Source of the DNA: Planctomycetota bacterium
Lineage (GTDB): Bacteria; Planctomycetota; UBA1135; UBA2386
Length of the DNA stretch: 46,366 nt
Reading direction: 5' to 3'
NCBI GenBank assembly: GCA_016873195.1
Contig: VGXW01000004.1
Location: 1 to 46,366, forward strand
In this document: positions 26,828 through 35,654 of the stretch, piece by piece
How the letters are laid out: every line of letters starts with the position of its first letter
How positions within the stretch are numbered: the first letter of the stretch is position 1
The notes under the pieces: generated by a model
Seen by the model: only the letters and a program-made list of their open reading frames with translations
What the model was told of the DNA's origin: nothing
Database searches by the model: none
Translations under genes and position numbers: made by a program

Positions 26828-28090
26828 TCAGCTCTTCATCTGCTTCAGGCGCGCGATCGCGCCGAGCACGTTCTTGCCGCTCGTGCTGAGGGTGCCCGTC
26901 GCGTAGGCGGCGCCGGCCTTGCCGTCGGCGGGTCTGCTCGGCTGCGCGGCCTGGGCGCCCGGTGCCGGCGGCGGCGCTGCGGCTGTCGGCGCGTCGGACG
27001 CGGGTGCCGCCGCCGTCGCTGGTCGCGCCACGCCCTTCTGCACCGAAGCCTGGATCTGGGCCACGGCCGTGGCCACGCCCGACACCTCGCGCTGGATGTC
27101 GCGCACGGCGGATTCGATGCCGCCGAGGTTGCCTTCGCGCAGCCGCGACAGGCCTTCGGCGAGCCGCGCGGTGGTCTGGTCGACGTGCCGCTGCAGCTGC
27201 TCGGCGGCGCGCGCGATCGAGTCGCCGCGCAGCAGCGTCTGCACGTCGTCGCGCGCCTGCTGCGCCGCGTCCTCGAGCCGCAGCAGGCAGCGCCGGACCT
27301 CGCTGTCCTCGAGCCGCTGGGCGATCGCCTGCACCGCGACCTCGACGCGCGCGACCTGTTGCTGCAGCGGCTCCAGCGCACCGGCTGCGCCGGTGCGCCC
27401 GGCCAGCGCCGCGACGGCGGCGCCGAGCTCGGCGCCCTGCTCCGAGATCTCCATCAGGGGCTTGCCGTACATCTTGATCGCCTTCGTCAGGTTGTTGAGC
27501 TTGTCGTCCTGACGCTGCACGGCGATCAGCAGGTGCTGCAGTTCCTCGCCCTGAGGCGCTTCGGCCCTGCCGGGAGGCTGCGCCGTGGCCAGCGAGCTCA
27601 GGTGCTCGCGAAGTGCATCGGCGCCCGCGCCGGCCCGTTCTGCGTGCGCGTCGACGAGATCCTCGAGGCATGCCTGCCGCCGCCGTGTCGCGCCGACGCC
27701 GGCCAGCACCGCGCCGAGCACGACCAGATTGCCGGGAGTAGCACCCACACGCTCGGCCCAGGCGCTGGCGGCACCGTGCGGCGCCGCGCCGAGCGCAAGG
27801 CCGCCGAGCAGCACGGCGAACCCCGCGGCCGCCGTCGCCGCGCCGCGCCGCCTGCGCTGTGGCGCCGGCCGGTGGCGCTGGGCCGGCCGCCGCCCCGCGC
27901 GCGGTGGCGCCGCGGCATCGGCGGCGGGAGTGTCTGCACCCGGTTCCGCGCCAGGATCCGCGGGCGCCTCGGCAGGCTTGCCGGCAGGCACTTCGAGCCC
28001 GTCGGCCGGCGCGGCCGCTCCGGTCGTGCCGTCGTCCAGGAAGCTCGGCAGTCCCTGCTCGGGCTGCTCGGTCGTTGCCTCGTTCTTCAT
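26828..28090 (-). CDS. Membrane protein with long coiled-coil region, unknown function
   Basis: A 420-aa protein I cannot name. It starts with an acidic, Ala/Pro-rich region (residues about 1-95) and then a basic patch (RRPAQRHRPAPQRRRRG). Two short hydrophobic stretches (ATAAAGFAVLLGGLALGAA and NLVVLGAVLAGVGA) look like a membrane hairpin. The rest, from RQACLEDLVDAH to VSGVATAVAQIQASVQK, has long heptad-like helices (LQRHVDQTTARLAEGLSRL). It ends with an Ala/Pro linker and KNVLGAIARLKQMKS. The layout resembles a membrane-anchored scaffold. ATG at 28090. It is divergent from the PTS enzyme I gene, and 38 nt separates it from the mutarotase. Confidence 0.5.
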   Translation of the reverse strand: MKNEATTEQPEQGLPSFLDDGTTGAAAPADGLEVPAGKPAEAPADPGAEPGADTPAADAAAPPRAGRRPAQRHRPAPQRRRRGAATAAAGFAVLLGGLALGAAPHGAASAWAERVGATPGNLVVLGAVLAGVGATRRRQACLEDLVDAHAERAGAGADALREHLSSLATAQPPGRAEAPQGEELQHLLIAVQRQDDKLNNLTKAIKMYGKPLMEISEQGAELGAAVAALAGRTGAAGALEPLQQQVARVEVAVQAIAQRLEDSEVRRCLLRLEDAAQQARDDVQTLLRGDSIARAAEQLQRHVDQTTARLAEGLSRLREGNLGGIESAVRDIQREVSGVATAVAQIQASVQKGVARPATAAAPASDAPTAAAPPPAPGAQAAQPSRPADGKAGAAYATGTLSTSGKNVLGAIARLKQMKS

Positions 28091-28194
28091 CTTCGCGCGG
28101 TTGCTCCGGGGCGTCGATCGGCCAACGCGCGCCGCCAGGTGAAGCAGGCATGTTGCAAAGTACGCCACCGTCCCCGAAAACCCCGTGCTACCGG
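28091..28194. promoter_or_regulatory. Divergent gap ahead of the coiled-coil gene and enzyme I
   Basis: A 104-nt divergent space. A moderately AT-rich run (GTTGCAAAGTACGCC at 28152-28166, then CCCCGAAAACCCC) could hold the enzyme I promoter, but no consensus element is convincing. No palindrome is visible. Confidence 0.2.
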
Positions 28195-29964
28195 ATGGCC
28201 AAGAAACTCAAAGGCATCGCTGCGGCGCCCGGTGTCGCCATCGCGCCGGTCGTCCACTTCCACACGACTCTGGACCACATTCCGACCTACAAGGTCGGGC
28301 CCGGGTCGGTGGCGGCGGAGAAGCAGCGCCTCTCGCAGGCCGTGGCGGAGGTGGCGGCGGGCCTGCTCGCGCTGCAGAAGGAGCTGACCGACCAGATCGC
28401 TCGCCACGACGTGCGCATCTACGACGCGCAGCTGGCGATCCTGCACGATCCGACCTTCCGGCGCGACGTCGAGAACGAGATCGGCGCGCAGGGCGTCAAC
28501 CTCGAAGTGGCCCTGCAGCGCGTGATCGCCCGCTACGAGAGCGTGTTCGCGGCGATGGAGAGCACGGCGATGCGCGAGCGGGCCGCCGACGTGCGCGACG
28601 TCGGCCGGCAGCTGGTCGGCGCGCTGCTCGCCAAGGCGCGCACGAAGTACATCGCGAACGGCCAGGACTACCTGTTCGCCGCCGACGAGTTCCTGCCGAG
28701 CGACGCCGGCCTGCTCGACCGCAAGCACATCCGCGGCATCGTCACGGCGCACGGCGGCAAGTACTCGCACGGCGCGATCCTGGCGCGGTCGATGGGCATC
28801 CCGGCGGTGGTCGGCATCGAGGACGTGATGCTGGAGTCGACCACCGGCACCACCGCGATCCTCGACGGCGACGCCGGCGTGGTGATCCTCGAGCCGACCT
28901 GGGAGGACCTGAACCACTACGACCGCCTGCTGCGCGAGCGGCGTGGCCTCGAGAGCCGGCTGGCCGAGCTGCGGCTGCAGCCCCCGGTCACGACCGACGG
29001 CACGCAGGTGAGCCTGCAGGCGAACGTCGAGGGCGTGCAGGACCTGCAGGCGCTCGACATGGCCTCGATCGCGGGCATCGGCCTGTTCCGCACCGAGTTC
29101 GCGTTCATGGAGCGGCGGCAGTTCCCGACCGAGGACGAGCAGGTCGCGATGTACCGGCGCGCCATCGACAGCGCGCAGGGCAAGGTGGTGACCTTCCGCA
29201 CGCTCGACGTCGGCGGCGACAAGCCGCTCGGCTACTTCAGCATGCCCGAGGAACGCAATCCGGTGCTCGGCTGGCGCGGCATCCGGTTGTGCCTCGACTG
29301 GCCGGACATCCTGTACACGCAGATGCGCGCGATGCTGCGCGCGGCCGCCGGCGGGCGGGCCCGCATCATGCTGCCGATGATCACGAGCCGCAGCGAGGTG
29401 GTCCGCTGCCGCGAGGTGCTGCAGCAGCTCGTCGACGACCTCGCGGCCGCGGGCGTGCCGTACGACCCGAAGATCGGGCTCGGCGTGATGGTGGAGGTCC
29501 CGGTCGTCGTGGCCGTGCTCGACGACATCCTGCCGATCGTCGACTTCGTGTCGGTCGGCACCAACGACCTCGTGCAGTACCTGCTCGCGGTCGATCGCGA
29601 CAACCAGCGCGTCGCGAAGATGTACGACCCGTTCCACCCCGGCGTGCTGCGCGTGCTGCAGCAGATCGCCGGAGCCGCCGCGGCGGCGGGCAGGAGCGCG
29701 TCGATCTGCGGCGAGATCGCCGGGGACCATTGGTTCACCCCGCTGCTCGTCGGCCTGGGCTTCCGCGAGCTGTCGATGGCTCCCGTGTTCCTGCCGCGCG
29801 TCAAGCTGATGCTGCGCAGCTTCAGCGTCGACGAGTGCCGCGATCTCGCGGCGCGCGCGGTGGCGATGCAGTCGGCGGCGGCGGTGCGCCGGCTCGTGCA
29901 GGAGAAGATCCGCGTGCGGTGGGACCGGTTCGTCGGTGGATCGCACGAGGAGGCGCGGCCGTGA
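28195..29964 (+). CDS. ptsI: Phosphoenolpyruvate-protein phosphotransferase (PTS enzyme I)
   Basis: Enzyme I (589 aa) takes phosphate from PEP and passes it to HPr. The N-terminal half has GGKYSHGAILARSMGIP with the phospho-His (His192). The C-terminal PEP domain has GIGLFRTEFAFMER, the DVGGDKPLGYF motif, VSVGTNDLVQY and SICGEIAGD with the conserved Cys (505). No HPr, EII or HPr kinase gene is in the window, so it may work in a nitrogen-type or regulatory PTS. ATG at 28195. The stop overlaps the next gene's GTG by 4 nt. Confidence 0.9.
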   Translation: MAKKLKGIAAAPGVAIAPVVHFHTTLDHIPTYKVGPGSVAAEKQRLSQAVAEVAAGLLALQKELTDQIARHDVRIYDAQLAILHDPTFRRDVENEIGAQGVNLEVALQRVIARYESVFAAMESTAMRERAADVRDVGRQLVGALLAKARTKYIANGQDYLFAADEFLPSDAGLLDRKHIRGIVTAHGGKYSHGAILARSMGIPAVVGIEDVMLESTTGTTAILDGDAGVVILEPTWEDLNHYDRLLRERRGLESRLAELRLQPPVTTDGTQVSLQANVEGVQDLQALDMASIAGIGLFRTEFAFMERRQFPTEDEQVAMYRRAIDSAQGKVVTFRTLDVGGDKPLGYFSMPEERNPVLGWRGIRLCLDWPDILYTQMRAMLRAAAGGRARIMLPMITSRSEVVRCREVLQQLVDDLAAAGVPYDPKIGLGVMVEVPVVVAVLDDILPIVDFVSVGTNDLVQYLLAVDRDNQRVAKMYDPFHPGVLRVLQQIAGAAAAAGRSASICGEIAGDHWFTPLLVGLGFRELSMAPVFLPRVKLMLRSFSVDECRDLAARAVAMQSAAAVRRLVQEKIRVRWDRFVGGSHEEARP

Positions 29965-30722
29965 ACGGGCGACGGCTGCGGCGCGGCAACTGGTCCGTAC
30001 AGGAGCTCGAGCGCCTGCGCCACCTGCTGCCGCGGCGCGGCGTGCACGACACGGCGCTGCTGCTGCGGCGCTCGCCCGACAGCGTGTTCCGCAAGGCGAT
30101 GGACCTGCTGAAGGTCCCCGCGCGGCGCGGCGCCTGGACCACGAGCGACGACGCCCGGCTGCGCGACTCGTGGGGCGTCGTCGAACCGAGGCTGCTCGGC
30201 CCCATGCTCGGCAGGTCGTCGGTCGAGGTGGCGCGCCGCGCCGCGGAGTTGTGCGGCCAGTTGCGGGCCGGCCCGTGGACGCGCGACGAGCGACAGCAGC
30301 TGAAGGAACTCTACGGCACGCGCCGGGACGAGGATCTCGAGATCGCGCTGTTGCGTTCCCGCGCGGAGATCGCGGCGGTCGCCGCACAACTGTGCCTCGC
30401 CAAGGACAAACGCTTCGCGGCCGGCTACCAGCGGCCCGGCGGGGCGGCTCCCGAGGTGCGCGTCACGATGCCGCGCTGGACGCCGGCGGAGGTCGCGATG
30501 CTGCAGGGGCTGTACCCCGACCTCGACAACCTGACGGTGGCGCGCCGGCTGGGCAGGACCGTGACGGGCGTCGCGAACAAGGCCAACCAGCTCGGTCTCC
30601 GGAAGAGCCCGCGGCTGCTGGCCGACATCGGCCGGACCAACGTGGCCCACCGCTACGGCCACGCCGCGGCCGAGCGCGGGCCGGCCGGCGCGGGCGCCGC
30701 CGAGGCGGCGACCGAGGGGTAG
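29961..30722 (+). CDS. Four-repeat Myb/SANT-like DNA-binding protein
   Basis: A 253-aa basic protein built of four similar helical modules, each starting with a Trp: GNWSVQELERLRHLL, GAWTTSDDARLRDSWG, GPWTRDERQQLKELYG and PRWTPAEVAMLQGLYP. Each is followed by a helix-turn-helix that ends in a basic helix (RRSPDSVFRKAMDL, GRSSVEVARRAAEL, RSRAEIAAVAAQLC, GRTVTGVANKANQLGL). This spacing is that of Myb/SANT repeats or GcrA-like helix-turn-helix modules. DNA binding is inferred. The GTG at 29961 overlaps the enzyme I stop by 4 nt, so it is translationally coupled to ptsI and may be its regulator or a separate architectural protein. The C-terminal tail is Ala/Gly-rich. Confidence 0.65.
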   Translation: MNGRRLRRGNWSVQELERLRHLLPRRGVHDTALLLRRSPDSVFRKAMDLLKVPARRGAWTTSDDARLRDSWGVVEPRLLGPMLGRSSVEVARRAAELCGQLRAGPWTRDERQQLKELYGTRRDEDLEIALLRSRAEIAAVAAQLCLAKDKRFAAGYQRPGGAAPEVRVTMPRWTPAEVAMLQGLYPDLDNLTVARRLGRTVTGVANKANQLGLRKSPRLLADIGRTNVAHRYGHAAAERGPAGAGAAEAATEG

Positions 30723-30843
30723 CCGCCGCGCCGGTCCCCGCGGCGGGGAATTCTGCGCGACCGCTCAACCCGCAGCGGCCCCGCGGCCGATGGAGCCGGC
30801 GCGCGTGTCAGCGGAACGGGCGCGCGTCTCACCGAGGTACGCC

Positions 30844-31233
30844 ATGGAAATCGTCGGAAAGAAGAGCCAGGGCCTGTCGGTCACCGCGCTCAAGGAAGAC
30901 AAGACGGTCATCGTCTCGTTCAACGACCGGAGCCTGAACTTCTACGTGACCGACTCGCTGAAGGAGTCGTTGAAGGAGACGATCAACGGCAAGATCGAGG
31001 AGGGCTACCAGCACTTCGTGCTGAACCTCGACAACGTCAAGATCATCGACTCCTGCGGCGTGGGGCTGATCATCGTGGCCAACAACGTCACGTCGTGCCG
31101 CAACGCGAAGCTCTACCTGAGCAACATCAAGCCCTTCATCATCAAGATCTTCGAGATCATGCGGATCAGCAAGCACCTGTCGATCTTCGACAAGGAAGAC
31201 GACGCGCTGCAGGCGATCAAGAACGGCAAGTAG
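30844..31233 (+). CDS. STAS-domain protein, anti-sigma-factor antagonist type
   Basis: A 129-aa protein with the STAS fold pattern. KIIDSCGVGLIIVANN contains Ser70, the residue phosphorylated in SpoIIAA-type antagonists. The edge strands are KTVIVSFN and HFVLNLDNV, and the C-terminal helix is NGK. It is richer in Lys, Asn and Ile than its neighbours and its codon use is lower in GC. The role is partner switching with an anti-sigma kinase, but no such kinase or sigma factor is present nearby. ATG at 30844 with an upstream in-frame ATG at 30790 that adds a low-complexity stretch and is rejected. It heads a co-directional signalling cluster. Confidence 0.75.
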   Translation: MEIVGKKSQGLSVTALKEDKTVIVSFNDRSLNFYVTDSLKESLKETINGKIEEGYQHFVLNLDNVKIIDSCGVGLIIVANNVTSCRNAKLYLSNIKPFIIKIFEIMRISKHLSIFDKEDDALQAIKNGK

Positions 31234-31321
31234 TCCGGCGGGCGGGGCGCGACTCGAGGAGCTGCGCGGACGTGCGCCCGCTCCGGGGTCCGTCGCGACC
31301 TCCGACCGAGGCGACGAGACG

Positions 31322-32899
31322 ATGCCCACACTCCTGCACGCCCTGATCGTCGACCCCGACGCGGCGTCCGCGCAGCCCCTGATGGCCGCGCTGGCGTCGA
31401 CCGGGCGCACGGCGACTGCGGTGCCCTCGGCCGCCGCGATGCGGGCCGCCGTCGAACGGCAGGAGCCGGAGTCGGTCTGGGTCGCCGAGTCGCTGCCGGC
31501 CGCCGAGTGGTCCAAGGTGCAGCTGCTGGCCGGCCGCTGCGGGGCACCGCTCGTGCTCGCGGTCGCCGCCGCGGTGCCGGCGCCGGCCCACCTCGAGCGC
31601 GCGCTGCAGTGCGGCTGCGCCACCGTGCTGGGCGCCGGCGCGCCGGCGGAGCGCATCGAGGCGGCGTTCGCGCAGGTGCTCGCGCGGCGGCAGCACGCCG
31701 TGCGCGAGCGCGAGGAGCTGCGCCGGCTCAAGTTCCAGGCCGACGACCTCCGCCGCCGGTCGCTGCAACAGGCGGAGGCCTTCCACCGGGCCCAGGAGAC
31801 CTTCTTCCTCGATCTGTCCCGAATGATGACCATCATCACGAACATCATGGACGGCATCGTGTTCGTGGACCGCGGCGGCAACGTCACGCTCCTGAACCCG
31901 GTGGCCGAGGACCTGCTCGACACGAAGTCCTTCGTCGCGATCGGCAAGCCGCTCGGCGCCCTGCAGGGCCGGGCCGAACTGCTCGGCGCGCTGGTCGCCG
32001 ACCACGGGCGGCTCGAGACGCAGAAGGAGGTCGTGCAGACCGTCGAGATCCACCACAGCGAGCAGGACCTGCTCTACATCAAGTGCATCACGAGCCGCGT
32101 CGTCGACTACCGCGGCCAGCCCGCCGGCACGCTGTCGGTGTTGAAGGACGTGACGGCCGAGTTCAAGACCGACCAGCTGAAGAACCAGTACCTGTCGATC
32201 GTCGCCCACGAGCTGCGCACGCCGCTGACCGGCATCAAGACGTTCGCGACCATGATGGCGAAGGGCAGCCTCGGGCCGCTCGGCGACCGCCAGCAGCGCG
32301 TCTGCGAGTCGATCCGCGAGCAGTCGCTGCGGCTCGAGCACCAGATCGACAAGCTGGTCAACCTCGGCAACCTCGAATCGGCGGACTACGGCCGCGACCT
32401 CGAGGTGGTGCTGCTCGACGACTTCCTGGCGGGTCTGCTGCTGCCGTTCGAACAGCCGGCCCGCGACCGGCGCATCGAGCTGACGCTGGTGGCCGAGCCG
32501 GGCGACCACTGCCTGTACGCCGACCGGATCGACCTGCGGCGCGCGTGCCAGGCGCTGATCGAGAACGCGGTCAAGTTCACGGCGGACGGCGGCCACGTGC
32601 AGGTGCGCGTCGCGGCCACCCCCGACGGCGGCCTCGTGTTCGGCGTGTGCGACGACGGCATCGGCATCGACCCGCGCTACCACCGCCGCATCTTCGAGAA
32701 GTTCTTCCAGGTCGAGGATCCGCTGACCCGCCACCACGGTGGCGCCGGACTCGGCCTGTTCGTCGCCCGCGGCATCGTCGAGGCCCACGGCAGCCGCATC
32801 GAGGTCTTGAGCCAGCTGGGCCGCGGAGCCGATTTCTCCTTCGCACTGCCCGTGCATCCGCGGGTCGGTGCACCGTCGACCGCTGCAGCGCGTGCCTAG
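31322..32899 (+). CDS. Hybrid-like sensor histidine kinase with degenerate N-terminal receiver and PAS domain
   Basis: A 525-aa kinase without membrane segments. Residues 1-125 resemble a receiver domain (LHALIVDPDAASAQ) but the position of the phospho-Asp is replaced (WVAESLP), so it is probably a pseudo-receiver. Residues about 150-285 form a PAS-like sensor (TNIMDGIVFVDRGGNVTLLN). HisKA carries SIVAHELRTPLTG with His296. HATPase_c has ENAVKFTADGG, DDGIGID and GGAGLGLFVARGIVEAHG. It is followed 18 nt later by a response regulator. The natural signal is unknown; the enzyme is soluble and likely senses a cytosolic cue. Confidence 0.85.
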   Translation: MPTLLHALIVDPDAASAQPLMAALASTGRTATAVPSAAAMRAAVERQEPESVWVAESLPAAEWSKVQLLAGRCGAPLVLAVAAAVPAPAHLERALQCGCATVLGAGAPAERIEAAFAQVLARRQHAVREREELRRLKFQADDLRRRSLQQAEAFHRAQETFFLDLSRMMTIITNIMDGIVFVDRGGNVTLLNPVAEDLLDTKSFVAIGKPLGALQGRAELLGALVADHGRLETQKEVVQTVEIHHSEQDLLYIKCITSRVVDYRGQPAGTLSVLKDVTAEFKTDQLKNQYLSIVAHELRTPLTGIKTFATMMAKGSLGPLGDRQQRVCESIREQSLRLEHQIDKLVNLGNLESADYGRDLEVVLLDDFLAGLLLPFEQPARDRRIELTLVAEPGDHCLYADRIDLRRACQALIENAVKFTADGGHVQVRVAATPDGGLVFGVCDDGIGIDPRYHRRIFEKFFQVEDPLTRHHGGAGLGLFVARGIVEAHGSRIEVLSQLGRGADFSFALPVHPRVGAPSTAAARA

Positions 32900-32917
32900 C
32901 GCCGGAGAGCGCCACCC

Positions 32918-33292
32918 ATGGAACGAACCGTCCTGATCATCGAAGACGAGAAACTCATCATCGTCTCCACGCAGATGGTGCTGGAGGCCGCCGGCTTCCG
33001 CGTCGATTCCGCGACGAACGGCGAAGACGGGATCGCCAAGGCCCGGTCGCGGTCGCCGGACCTGATCCTGCTCGACATCATGATGCCGGGCATCGACGGC
33101 TGGGAGACGCTGACGCGGCTCAAGCGCGACCCGGCGACCGCCGGCATCCCGGTCGTGATCTTCACGGCGCGCGAGCACGCGCGCGGGCATCAGAAGAGCT
33201 CGGAGATGGGGGCGGTCGACTACTTCCGCAAGCCGTTCGAGCCCGACGAACTGATCGAACTGGTCGCGAAGCACGTCGGCCAGCGCGCCTGA
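32918..33292 (+). CDS. Single-domain response regulator
   Basis: A 124-aa CheY-like receiver. The phosphorylation Asp is D53 (LILLDIMMPG), the acidic pair is E9/D10 region (LIIEDEK), the Thr is in IFTAREH, and the Lys is in YFRKPFEP. There is no output domain. It follows the kinase gene by 18 nt and is expected to be its phosphate acceptor. The output could be by protein contact, for example with the STAS or HD-like neighbour, but this is inferred from position only. Confidence 0.9.
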   Translation: MERTVLIIEDEKLIIVSTQMVLEAAGFRVDSATNGEDGIAKARSRSPDLILLDIMMPGIDGWETLTRLKRDPATAGIPVVIFTAREHARGHQKSSEMGAVDYFRKPFEPDELIELVAKHVGQRA

Positions 33293-33312
33293 CCGGACGC
33301 GGCCGGCAGCGC

Positions 33313-34353
33313 ATGGGCGCCGACGCGAGGTACCGGGACTGCACGCAGGCGCTGTGGGCGCTGATCGGCGCCGCGCGCGATCCCGGGCGGATGCACCTCG
33401 ACGCGGCGGCCGCCGCGGCCGCGGCCGCCGTCGCCGCCGCGCGCGGCGCCGACAGCCACCTGCTGCTGCACGAACAGGACGGCGGCCTGCGCATGAACGG
33501 GCGCGAGCTGCAGCTCGACCTCGAGGTGTTCGGCGCGGCCCAGGGGCTCGCGGCGTTGTTCGCCGGATCGGCGGTCGGGGAACTGCTGTTCGACGCGGCG
33601 GCCGATGCCCGCTCGCTGGCCGCGTGGGCGCGCTGCTGGACCGGCCCCGGCGACCCCGTCGCCGGGCTCGACCGGTGCGGTGCCGTCGGCGTGCACGCGA
33701 GCCGCAGCACGGCCGGGGCCGGGCCGGCGCGGCGCGCGCACCTCCTGGACGTCGCCGGCGCCGACTCGCGGCTGCGCTCGGTGTTCCTGCAGCACCACCT
33801 GATCGCGGCGATCCCGGCGGACTGGATCGTGCCGGCGACGCTGGCCAAGGTCGTCGTGCAGGGGGTCGTCGACCGGCTGCTCGCGGTGCCCGGCGGCCTC
33901 GAGCCGCTGATGCTGCTGCAGCAGGACGAGCGCGCGCTGCTGCGCTGCCTGCGCGTCGCGGTGCTGGCCGTGGTGCTGGCGCGCGCCGCCGGCTGCGACG
34001 AGGACCGCCTGGCCGACCTCGGCGCCGCGGCGCTGCTGCACGACGTCGGCGCGGTGCTCGATCCGGCCCGGCCCGGTCCGGCCGGCCTCGCCTTCCTGCT
34101 CGAACGCGGCGGCGACGACTTCTGGCTGCGCAGCGCGATCGTGGCGCGCACCTGGTCCGAGGCCACCGGCGAGACCCTCGCCGAGGTCGGCGCGGGCGCG
34201 GGAGCCGCGCCGGCCCTGGTCCGCCTCGCGGTCGCGATCGAACGCGGCAGCGGGGCGGACGCGGCGGAGCGGCTCGCGGCGCTGCGCGGCGGCGGCTTCC
34301 CGCCCGAGTTCGTGGCGGTCGCCGAGGAGGCGTTCGCGGCGATGGCGGGCTGA
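33313..34353 (+). CDS. HD-like domain protein at the end of the signalling cluster
   Basis: A 346-aa protein. The N-terminal half is Ala-rich, with AWALIGAARDPGRMHLDAAAA and repeats of HLLLHEQDGG and MNGRELQLDLEVFGAAQ. The C-terminal half has ALLRCLRVAVLAVVLARAAG then LADLGAAALLHDVGAVLD, an HD motif, as in HD-GYP or HDOD-type domains; the GYP triad is not seen and the first His is missing, so phosphodiesterase activity is doubtful. ATG at 33313, 20 nt after the response regulator. It probably belongs to the same signalling operon. Confidence 0.55.
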   Translation: MGADARYRDCTQALWALIGAARDPGRMHLDAAAAAAAAAVAAARGADSHLLLHEQDGGLRMNGRELQLDLEVFGAAQGLAALFAGSAVGELLFDAAADARSLAAWARCWTGPGDPVAGLDRCGAVGVHASRSTAGAGPARRAHLLDVAGADSRLRSVFLQHHLIAAIPADWIVPATLAKVVVQGVVDRLLAVPGGLEPLMLLQQDERALLRCLRVAVLAVVLARAAGCDEDRLADLGAAALLHDVGAVLDPARPGPAGLAFLLERGGDDFWLRSAIVARTWSEATGETLAEVGAGAGAAPALVRLAVAIERGSGADAAERLAALRGGGFPPEFVAVAEEAFAAMAG

Positions 34354-34391
34354 GCCCGGCCCCGGGCCGGGATGCGGCGCGCCGGCGCCGG

Positions 34392-35654
34392 CTACTCGTG
34401 CCGCAGGGCCTCGACCGGGTCCATGTTCGCGGCGCGCCACGCCGGGTAGATGCCGAACACGACGCCGACCGCCGCCGAGATGCAGAACGCCAGCAGCACG
34501 TGGTAGGGCTCGACGATGGTGTTCTGCTTGAAGAAGTGCGTGATCGCCTGCGGCACGAGCATGCCGAGCCCCACGCCGACCAGGCCGCCGAGCGCCGACA
34601 GCACGCCGGCCTCGACGAGGAACTGCTGGACGATGTGCCGCTTCTTCGCGCCGAGCGCGCGCCGGATGCCGATCTCGCGCGTGCGTTCGGTGACCGTCGC
34701 GAGCATCACGTTCATGATGCCGATGCCGCCGACCAGCAGCGAGATGCTGGCGATGATCGCGAGCACGAGGTTGAACATCTGCCGCTGCCGCTCCTGCTCG
34801 CGCAGCAGTTCGAGCGGCACCGTGATCTCGATGTCGCCCTTGGGCCCGTGCACGGGCTGCAGCATGGTGCGCAGCACGTTGGCGCCCGGCTCGACCTCCT
34901 CGGGGCTCGGCAGCTTGACCTTGATCTCGTGCAGCTCGACGGCCTCCCAGCGGTTCGTCGACGGGTTGCGGATCGTGTCGCCGAAGCGCCGGCGCGAGCT
35001 CGACATCGGCACGAACGCGCACTCGTCGAGCGTGGTGCCGTTGGGGCCCGCGGCGCGGCCCTGGTACTCGAGCACGCCGACCACGGTGAAACGGTCCTCG
35101 ATGCCGACCATCACCGTCTGGCCGACCGGGTTCTCGAGCGGGAACAGGATCTTGCCGAGACTGGCGCCCAGCACGCAGACGTTCGCCTGCTTCTGCATGT
35201 CGAGCTCGGTCAGCCAGCGCCCCTCCTGCACCTTCATGTTGGTGACCGGCAGGAACGCCACCTCGGTGCCGACGATCACCGTGCTGCGCCAGTTCTCGCC
35301 GCGCATGACGCCGCGCTGGAACTCGCGCACGCGCACGACGGTCGACTGCGGCAGCAGGTTCTGGATGCGGTCGGCCTCGGGGTAGAACAGGCCGTAGCCG
35401 AGGATGCTCGTCATGCTCGACGACGAGGTCTGCTGCGTCTCCTCGGGCTTCACGCTGCGGATCAGCACGTTGGTGACGCCCATGTCGCGGAAGCGCTTCA
35501 ACGTCTCCTCGCCGGCACCCTCGCCGACGGCGAGCATCGCGATCACCGACGCGACGCCGAACAGGATGCCCGCGGTCGTCAGCGAACTGCGCAGCTTGTG
35601 CACCATCAGGCTCTTGAGCCCCAGGCGCACCACGCGCAGCATGTCGGCGATCAC
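34392..35654 (-). CDS. MacB-like ABC transporter permease (FtsX domain)
   Basis: The 420-aa membrane permease of a MacAB-TolC-type exporter. TM1 is LTTAGILFGVASVIAMLAVG and is followed by a periplasmic MacB_PCD region (GAGEETLKRFRDMGVTNVLI to about residue 270). Three C-terminal TM segments make an FtsX fold: LVLAIIASISLLVGGIGIMNVML, VLSALGGLVGVGLGML and the last segment before GIYPAWRAANMDPVEALRHE. REIGIRRALGAKKRHI is the coupling loop to the ATPase. The GTG at 35654 overlaps the ATPase gene stop by 4 nt; the ATG at 35642 is also possible. It exports lipids, peptides or antibiotics in the family; the substrate here is unknown. Confidence 0.85.
   Translation of the reverse strand: MIADMLRVVRLGLKSLMVHKLRSSLTTAGILFGVASVIAMLAVGEGAGEETLKRFRDMGVTNVLIRSVKPEETQQTSSSSMTSILGYGLFYPEADRIQNLLPQSTVVRVREFQRGVMRGENWRSTVIVGTEVAFLPVTNMKVQEGRWLTELDMQKQANVCVLGASLGKILFPLENPVGQTVMVGIEDRFTVVGVLEYQGRAAGPNGTTLDECAFVPMSSSRRRFGDTIRNPSTNRWEAVELHEIKVKLPSPEEVEPGANVLRTMLQPVHGPKGDIEITVPLELLREQERQRQMFNLVLAIIASISLLVGGIGIMNVMLATVTERTREIGIRRALGAKKRHIVQQFLVEAGVLSALGGLVGVGLGMLVPQAITHFFKQNTIVEPYHVLLAFCISAAVGVVFGIYPAWRAANMDPVEALRHE

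Noticed and set aside
30790-30843. Earlier ATG start for the STAS gene
   Set aside because: The extra 18 residues are low-complexity, and the family normally begins close to the ATG at 30844.
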